From positions 1 to 64,000 of the forward strand of contig CAZWPX010000006.1 in assembly GCA_964636125.1 (NCBI GenBank): DNA of 64,000 bases. The letters are read 5' to 3'. Below the pieces are notes generated by a model that worked only from the letters and a program-made list of their open reading frames with translations, was not told the DNA's origin and made no database searches. Source of the stretch: CAJINA01 sp964636125 (GTDB lineage: Bacteria > Desulfobacterota > Desulfobacteria > Desulfobacterales > CAJINA01). The translations under genes and the position numbers were made by a program. Shown piece by piece: positions 58,991-64,000 of this stretch. Position 1 is the stretch's first letter, and each line of letters starts with the position of its first letter.

Positions 58991-59833
58991 TTGCCTGACC
59001 TGATCAAATCCGGTATCCCCGCCGACCCGACCGGGCCCTACGGCCTGCACTGGGTGCAAACCAGACAACCTGCGCCGCGGGGCCTGGTGTTCATCCCCCC
59101 GCTTATCGGGGGCGGACCGGCCCAGCAGCTGCAAACCTTCCGCTGGCTGGTCAAAGACGGGTTTGACCTCTTTTCATTCAATTTTGCGGGGCACGGTGTT
59201 TCGGGAGGGAAATTTTCACTGGGCGCTTCCGTGACGGATACCCGCCGGATGCTGGCTCTCGCCGCTGAACGAGCAGCCGGATCCGGGCTGCCGCTTTACG
59301 GCATCTGCGCCTGTTATTCAACCATACCAATGCTTGCGGGCGCGGCTGCATCCGGTGAGCCTTTTAAAAAACTGATTTTGATCAACCCGCTGTCCGCCCT
59401 CCAGCGCTGGACACTCGTCCGGTCGGTAGTCGCTTACTGCAAAGCCGGGTTCGATTTGAAAAGCCCGCTGCGGAGCGTTAAACAATCGATCGACCGCTAC
59501 CTGGAACGCCTGTTTCCTGAGGTCTCCCGCAGCACAGCGGGTTTCGGCTCGCTCAGCCGCAAGCGCGCCCGGATACTTAAAATCCTGGTCGAATGGCTCT
59601 GTGCGGAAGTCCGCCTGGATTTCCCGCTGCGGAAAACCCCCGTGCTGTGCCTCTACGGGCGCCGGGACCCCATTTTGCACCTGGGCGGCAACGACCCGGG
59701 CACAAACCACCTGCAGCATCTCCGGGCGATTTGCTCGCAGGTTACATTCCATGCTATTAACAGTGATCATTTCCTCTCAGATCCGGAAAGCCGGGCCATG
59801 ATCCGGAAGTCCATCCGCTCGTTTTTAAAATAA
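58991..59833 (+). CDS. Alpha/beta hydrolase with Cys nucleophile elbow
   Basis: A 280-residue alpha/beta hydrolase starting with TTG. FNFAGHGVSGG gives the His-Gly oxyanion area; YGICACYS carries the nucleophile elbow as G-x-Cys106-x-Cys108 rather than G-x-S-x-G. The acid may be Asp in LYGRRDPIL near 225 and the His in NSDHFL near 260. A Cys nucleophile occurs in dienelactone hydrolases but is rare in this serine-hydrolase layout. Possible thioesterase or acyl-transferase; a non-catalytic protein is also possible. The start is uncertain. Confidence 0.7.
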   Translation: MPDLIKSGIPADPTGPYGLHWVQTRQPAPRGLVFIPPLIGGGPAQQLQTFRWLVKDGFDLFSFNFAGHGVSGGKFSLGASVTDTRRMLALAAERAAGSGLPLYGICACYSTIPMLAGAAASGEPFKKLILINPLSALQRWTLVRSVVAYCKAGFDLKSPLRSVKQSIDRYLERLFPEVSRSTAGFGSLSRKRARILKILVEWLCAEVRLDFPLRKTPVLCLYGRRDPILHLGGNDPGTNHLQHLRAICSQVTFHAINSDHFLSDPESRAMIRKSIRSFLK

Positions 59834-59865
59834 TTCATCTGTGTATAGCCAAATGACAGAAACGG

Positions 59866-60954
59866 GTGTTTATGTGGCTCAACACCAGCCTTAATGCAAT
59901 CGGGGGAGTCCGAACATTGGAAAAGCTTGAATTTAAGGTAGAGGCCATCACCGCCACAATAGTGGCCCCGGATGGCCGCCGGGAGGCCAAACCGGTGGAG
60001 ATTCGCACAGATCCGCTCACCGGCCGGACGTGCCGGATCACCTTTGCCCGGGCGGCGGAGAAAGAGACTGGCACCGCTGAATTTCCCGAAACGCCGCCGT
60101 CCGCAAAAGAGACTTCAACCTGCCCCTTTTGCCGGCCGCAGCTGACCCGCCGAACACCGATGCTGTCGGAAGACCTCTCTGCCTCCGGCCGGCTTGAAAC
60201 GGGTACTTCAGTCCTCTTTCCAAACCTTTTCCCCTATGGCCGCTACTCGGCTGTGAGCCTCTTTGACGACCACCATTTTGTAGAAATCGGGACGGCTTCC
60301 CGGCGGGCCTACCGGGACAGTTTCAGCAACGGCCAACACTACCTGCAAAAAGTGCTCACTGCAGATCCTGCGGCCGTTTACACGGCCATCACCCAGAATC
60401 ACCTGCCCTCGGCCGGCGGGTCCCTGGTGCACCCGCACCTCCAGGTTCACGCAGACCGGCACCCACCCAACAACCTGAGATTCCTGGAACAGCGCGCAGC
60501 GGATTTTCACGCCCGAACCGGGCAGCCCATTCTGTCTGCCTACCTGGCCCATGAGCAAACCGCGCAAGCTCGCTTGATCGGCCGCACCGGAAACTGGCAC
60601 TGGCTGGCCGCTTTCGCGCCGGAGGGATTCTGGGAAGTGTGGGGCATATTGCCGGGCAGGTATTCTATTTTGGACCTGGACACCCGTAACTGGGACAGCC
60701 TGGCCCGGGGTGTTCTCAACACCCAGAAATTTTACCGCAGCCTCAATCGCAACGGGTACAACCTGGGACTGCTGTCTGTTGAAAAGCAACCCGGCTGCCT
60801 GGAGATGCGCGTGCGGATCCTGGCCCGCTCCAACTATGCCCCCTGGGTCCGCAACGATCACACCGGGTATGAAGTGATGTTAGGGGATATGGCCACGTTT
60901 AATGCGCCGGAGGAGACGGCAAGGTTAGCCCGGCCCTTCTGGGCCACGAGTTGA
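59866..60954 (+). CDS. GalT-like nucleotidyl transferase (HIT superfamily)
   Basis: A protein of up to 362 residues resembling galactose-1-phosphate uridylyltransferase and ADP-glucose phosphorylase. Zinc-type CPFC near 86-89, FPNLFPYGRYSAVSLFDDHHFVEI, and the active-site block SLVHPHLQVHAD, where the middle His of HPH is the likely nucleotide-accepting nucleophile. Starts at 59866 (GTG), 59872 (ATG) or 59917 (TTG, after GGGGGAG) are all possible; family alignment favours 59917. It could transfer a nucleotide between sugar phosphates; the sugar is unknown. Confidence 0.78.
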   Translation: MFMWLNTSLNAIGGVRTLEKLEFKVEAITATIVAPDGRREAKPVEIRTDPLTGRTCRITFARAAEKETGTAEFPETPPSAKETSTCPFCRPQLTRRTPMLSEDLSASGRLETGTSVLFPNLFPYGRYSAVSLFDDHHFVEIGTASRRAYRDSFSNGQHYLQKVLTADPAAVYTAITQNHLPSAGGSLVHPHLQVHADRHPPNNLRFLEQRAADFHARTGQPILSAYLAHEQTAQARLIGRTGNWHWLAAFAPEGFWEVWGILPGRYSILDLDTRNWDSLARGVLNTQKFYRSLNRNGYNLGLLSVEKQPGCLEMRVRILARSNYAPWVRNDHTGYEVMLGDMATFNAPEETARLARPFWATS

Positions 60955-61066
60955 CCCGGCATCCAGAAATACTGCTTAAAGGCTGAAGGACCACCGCGAG
61001 GTGACCGGTACCTTCGTTTCGATAGCCTGCTTGACAGGCTTTAACTTCAGTCTTCAAACCTGAACA

Positions 61067-61846
61067 ATGATTGATTTTTATATGCATGCCGGCAGCAAAA
61101 AACCAACGCTCACCATCGCACTCTCTGCAGGGCTCCAGGAAATATTACGGGCCGGCAGGCGGCGTGATCTCATCGACTATCCCCTGGAACGCCGGGCGTC
61201 TATCAAGGATATTGTCGAATCCATCGGGATTCCCCACACTGAAATCGGCGACCTGCGGGTGGATGACCGGCAGGTGGATTTCGTCTTTATCCCCGGGCCG
61301 GAACAACACGTCCGGGTTTCCGAGATTACCCCGTCATTCGAGGTCACCCGGCCTTCCAAACTCAGGCCCGAGCCGCTGCCGGCGGTCCGGTTCATAGTCG
61401 ATGTAAACGTGGGCCGCCTGGCGTCCTTGCTGCGGCTGGCCGGCTTTGATGCCGCCTATGAAAAAGAGTTGGCGGACGCAGACATCGCAGACCGTGCCCT
61501 GGCCGAAAAACGCATTGTGCTGACCCGGGACCGGGCCCTGCTGAAAAGGAGCAAAATCACGTTCGGCCGGCTTGTCCGGGCCGTTCAACCCCGGGAGCAG
61601 CTGGTGGAAACCCTGCGGTTTTTCGGGTTAACCGGTCCGTTCAGGCTCTTTTCCCGGTGCATGGCGTGCAACGGGGTGCTGGCGCCGGTGCAAAAGTCGG
61701 CCATTGTCCACCGGCTGGAACCCAAGACAAAAAAGTATTTCAACACTTTCAAAAACTGCCCGGGTTGTGGGCGCATTTACTGGCACGGCTCCCATTGTGA
61801 CGCGATGGCCGCGACATTGAAACACGCCGGCCTTAGTGTAGGTTAA
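61067..61846 (+). CDS. Mut7-C ubiquitin/RNase domain protein
   Basis: A 259-residue protein with two parts. Residues ~1-85 are the Mut7-C ubiquitin-like domain (beta-grasp; IDYPLERRASIKDIVESIGIPHTEIGDLRVDDR). Residues ~105-250 are the Mut7-C RNase domain: RFIVDVNVGRLASLLRLAGFD (PIN-like Asp), DIADRALAEKRIVLTRDRALLKR, then a zinc ribbon with CMACNG and CPGCGRIYWHGSH. Likely an RNA- or nucleotide-processing enzyme; bacterial function is not established. Confidence 0.85.
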   Translation: MIDFYMHAGSKKPTLTIALSAGLQEILRAGRRRDLIDYPLERRASIKDIVESIGIPHTEIGDLRVDDRQVDFVFIPGPEQHVRVSEITPSFEVTRPSKLRPEPLPAVRFIVDVNVGRLASLLRLAGFDAAYEKELADADIADRALAEKRIVLTRDRALLKRSKITFGRLVRAVQPREQLVETLRFFGLTGPFRLFSRCMACNGVLAPVQKSAIVHRLEPKTKKYFNTFKNCPGCGRIYWHGSHCDAMAATLKHAGLSVG

Positions 61847-61963
61847 GAAATGCTTTTAAAAATATTGATTTTGTTGTACTCAAATGGGTAAAAAAGTGGG
61901 TGGTACCCAATAACACCTGATTTAATAACCTCCGGCAATGCCGGATGATTGAAAGGCTCAATT

Positions 61964-63010
61964 ATGAGAATACTCATCTGCCTGCTGCTAACATTTGTAT
62001 TTGGCGGCCCCGCACTCGCCCAGCAGCCACCCGCCAAAGTCGTAACCACCAAAGTGTTCGCCAAAGACCTGGCCCAGACCCGCCCCATGGTGGGCGCAAT
62101 CGATTTCAACAAGATCGCCGGGCTTTCGCCTGAGATCAGCGGCCTGATTTCGAAGCAGTCCATAGAGGAAGGGGCGGTGGTACGCAAAGGGGCGGCCCTG
62201 GTACAGTTGAATACGGATTTCGTCCGCAAAGATATCGACATTATCAACCAGGAAATTCTGCAGATCGGCATCACCATCCAGAAAACGGAAAAAAACCTCC
62301 AGCGCCTGAAAACCCTTTACAGCGAGAAAATCACCACTGAAAAAGAGTTTGACGATCTTAATTTCAACCTGCAGGAGCTCTTCACCCGCCAGGCCAGCCT
62401 GCAGGTCAAACTGGCTAAAAAGGAGTTGGAGCTGGCCAAAAGCACCCTGCGTGCACCTTTTGACGGGCTGGTCCTGGCCCGGTTTAAAACCGAGGGCGAA
62501 TGGATTTCACCGGGTGTCGCCGTGTGCCGCCTGGGGTCCATCGATGACGTGGTAGTCAGGGTGGCTGTGGATGAAAAACTGGTGGCCTTTATCCAGGCGG
62601 GCCAACAGCTCACCTTGTCACTGCCGGCGCTGGGACGGCAGTTGACCGGCAAACTGCAAAACCGCATTCCCGTGGCGGACCCCAAATCCAAAACCTTTAA
62701 AATCAATATCGCGATCCCCTATTTCAAGGGTGTGATCCAGAATATGTCCGCCCGGGTGGAGGTTCCCGTAAGCGCGAAGACCAGCTTAAAAATGGTCCGG
62801 CGGGATGCGCTGGTCCGTCACCAGGGCAAAGAGTTTGTCTACACGGTCAAGGACGGTAAAGCGAAAATCCTGCCGATCCATATCGTCGCAACCGATGGGG
62901 AATACCTGGGGGTCGACAACCCGTATATTGTGGCCGGTATGCCGGTGGTCACCGACGGGAATGAACGCCTGCGCCCCGACCAGGCCGTGACGGTACTAAT
63001 GTCGGAATAA
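61964..63010 (+). CDS. RND efflux periplasmic adaptor (MFP)
   Basis: A 348-residue membrane-fusion protein with a signal peptide (MRILICLLLTFVFGGPALA). Barrel-sandwich halves (GLISKQSIEEGAVVRKGAALVQLN and STLRAPFDGLVLARFKTEGEWISPGVAVCRLG) flank a ~65-residue alpha-helical hairpin (about 80-150), then beta-barrel and membrane-proximal domains. It links the inner-membrane RND pump to an outer-membrane channel. The ATG at 61964 follows GAAAGG. Pump gene follows after ~190 bp. Confidence 0.9.
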   Translation: MRILICLLLTFVFGGPALAQQPPAKVVTTKVFAKDLAQTRPMVGAIDFNKIAGLSPEISGLISKQSIEEGAVVRKGAALVQLNTDFVRKDIDIINQEILQIGITIQKTEKNLQRLKTLYSEKITTEKEFDDLNFNLQELFTRQASLQVKLAKKELELAKSTLRAPFDGLVLARFKTEGEWISPGVAVCRLGSIDDVVVRVAVDEKLVAFIQAGQQLTLSLPALGRQLTGKLQNRIPVADPKSKTFKINIAIPYFKGVIQNMSARVEVPVSAKTSLKMVRRDALVRHQGKEFVYTVKDGKAKILPIHIVATDGEYLGVDNPYIVAGMPVVTDGNERLRPDQAVTVLMSE

Positions 63011-63197
63011 AATCCTTATGCAAAATGCCAGGATTTGGGTTACCTTGAAGGGGTTGGTAATTGTAACGGCTAAGTTTGAAGTGACTAAGGGCTCGCACAG
63101 CGAGTTACCTGACAAGCAGCGGCGGCAACAAACAATAACTTAGAGGTCGTATCCGTCCACCAATGCAAAACTTTTAGCGCCTGTTGGAAAAGGTTCC
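63011..63197. other. Spacer between adaptor and pump genes
   Basis: Holds a CTCGC-ACA-GCGAG hairpin near 63093-63105 followed by TTACCTGACA, resembling GCGAGTTCCYTGACAG at 43431 and 55135. No gene. Confidence 0.5.
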
Positions 63198-64000
63198 ATG
63201 AACTTCATCAAATTCGCCATCAACAAACCCGTTTCAGTGGCTGTGGGTATCATCCTGGTGGTCCTGTTCGGACTGATCGGCATTGACCGCCTGCCGGTCC
63301 AGCTCACACCTGATGTGGAAACACCTCAGATTACAGTGAATACCATCTGGCCGGGAGCGACCCCCTACGAAGTCGAAAAAGATATCGTGGAAGAGCAGGA
63401 AGGCGTCCTGAAAGGCATTCAGCGGCTCACCCTGATGGAGAGTTCCAGCTACAACAGCCGGGCCGAGGTGACCTTGACGTTTGAAGTCGGCACCGACCTG
63501 AACGCATCTTTACTGGCCGTGTCCAACAAGCTCAATGAGGTCCGCCAGTACCCGGAAAATGTCCAGAAACCGGTCATCGAGGCCTCCGGCGCCCAGAGCA
63601 GCCCGGTGATCTGGATGGTCATGAAAACCAACTCCGGTGATCCTGAAAAAATAACCACTTTCCGAACCTTTTTTGAAAACGATATCCGGCAGCACATTGA
63701 CCGGGTGCCGGGGGTCGGGTCCCTGTTTGTTTTCGGCGGCTCCGCCCGCCAGCTGGAAGTCGTCATCGACCCCGAACGCCTGGGGAACTACAATTTAAGT
63801 ATCGGCCGTGTTGTCGACCGGCTGCAGACAGCCAATAAAAACGTTTCCGCAGGGGTCCTGGGGCTGGCCAAGAAAAACTACCGCATCCGCACCACGGGGC
63901 AGTTTCAAAAGACCGGGGACCCGCTGGATGTCCTCATGGTCGAGGACGGGCTCCAACGGGTCCGTCTGGGGGAAATTGCCGCGACCCGCATCGGCTATGC
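63198..64000 (+). CDS. RND efflux transporter (AcrB/HAE1 type), 5' part
   Basis: The frame is open from the ATG at 63198 to the window edge (267 codons), so the gene is partial. It opens with the first membrane helix (FIKFAINKPVSVAVGIILVVLFGLIGIDRLPVQLTPDV), then WPGATPYEVEKDIVEEQEGVLKGI, FEVGTDLNASLLAVSNKLNEVRQYPENV and DRVPGVGSLFVFGG, the porter domains of AcrB-like pumps. It acts with the upstream adaptor to export a compound using the proton gradient. Substrate not shown. Confidence 0.93.
   Translation, partial: MNFIKFAINKPVSVAVGIILVVLFGLIGIDRLPVQLTPDVETPQITVNTIWPGATPYEVEKDIVEEQEGVLKGIQRLTLMESSSYNSRAEVTLTFEVGTDLNASLLAVSNKLNEVRQYPENVQKPVIEASGAQSSPVIWMVMKTNSGDPEKITTFRTFFENDIRQHIDRVPGVGSLFVFGGSARQLEVVIDPERLGNYNLSIGRVVDRLQTANKNVSAGVLGLAKKNYRIRTTGQFQKTGDPLDVLMVEDGLQRVRLGEIAATRIGY

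Noticed and set aside
1..64000. tRNA, rRNA and riboswitch search by eye
   Set aside because: No cloverleaf with TTCGA arm, rRNA core or known riboswitch motif was recognised; a dedicated scan (tRNAscan-SE, Infernal/Rfam) could not be run.

Overview
The window looks like chromosomal DNA of an anaerobic, moderately GC-rich Gram-negative bacterium, most likely a Desulfobacterota (former deltaproteobacterial) sulfate reducer of the Desulfobacterales type. The clues are two TRAP transporters (one with a TatT TPR lipoprotein), a MerR-controlled enoate reductase, a GSU2403-type nucleotidyltransferase, several outer-membrane or periplasmic lipoproteins, and gene deserts filled with short palindromic repeats. 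The taxonomic call is inference; no rRNA or tRNA gene was seen.

Left third (1-30 kb): an accessory region. It opens with a REP-associated tyrosine transposase (RAYT), REP-like palindromes and a truncated second RAYT copy. A minus-strand defence island follows at about 4.8-9.5 kb: PD-(D/E)XK nuclease, Mrr-type endonuclease, a 74-residue protein, a DUF429 RNase H-like protein, a second copy of an HNH endonuclease and a HEPN protein cut off by a REP. Then come a stand-alone GMP-synthase-like ATP-PPase, a cysteine desulfurase-like enzyme, two AAA_14/DUF4143 ATPases (one frameshifted), a BrnT/BrnA toxin-antitoxin pair, a GSU2403-type nucleotidyltransferase, a HIT protein, Cys/Lys-rich secreted proteins with decayed relatives, and a DUF1841/Phd-like/pRiA4b fusion. 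Pseudogenes (RAYT, amidase, molybdopterin oxidoreductase and others) are frequent. Intergenic stretches hold at least three repeat classes: REPs, a ~200-bp element with conserved hairpins (four copies), and a mosaic unit centred on a small GC hairpin with covarying arms.

Middle (27-48 kb): mostly housekeeping and transport. Hsp33, an HD phosphohydrolase-like protein, a DJ-1 protein, a TPAT-type TRAP operon (TatT-DctP-DctQ-DctM), an O-methyltransferase, a membrane J-domain protein, a crotonase and HtpG. A second TRAP system follows, with its Tat-exported binding protein divergent from DctQM, then a MerR regulator coupled to a 2,4-dienoyl-CoA reductase-like flavoprotein, an MFS permease and MtgA.

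Right third (48-64 kb): a secreted nuclease-like small protein behind a complex stem-loop, a DUF6765 protein, a sigma-54 activator divergent from a caspase-like lipoprotein, an IscU-like scaffold with an MBL hydrolase, an omega-amidase/methionine aminotransferase pair that can close methionine salvage, a YpsA-type SLOG protein with a low-molecular-weight phosphatase, an alpha/beta hydrolase, a GalT-like protein, a Mut7-C protein, and the start of an RND efflux operon that leaves the window.
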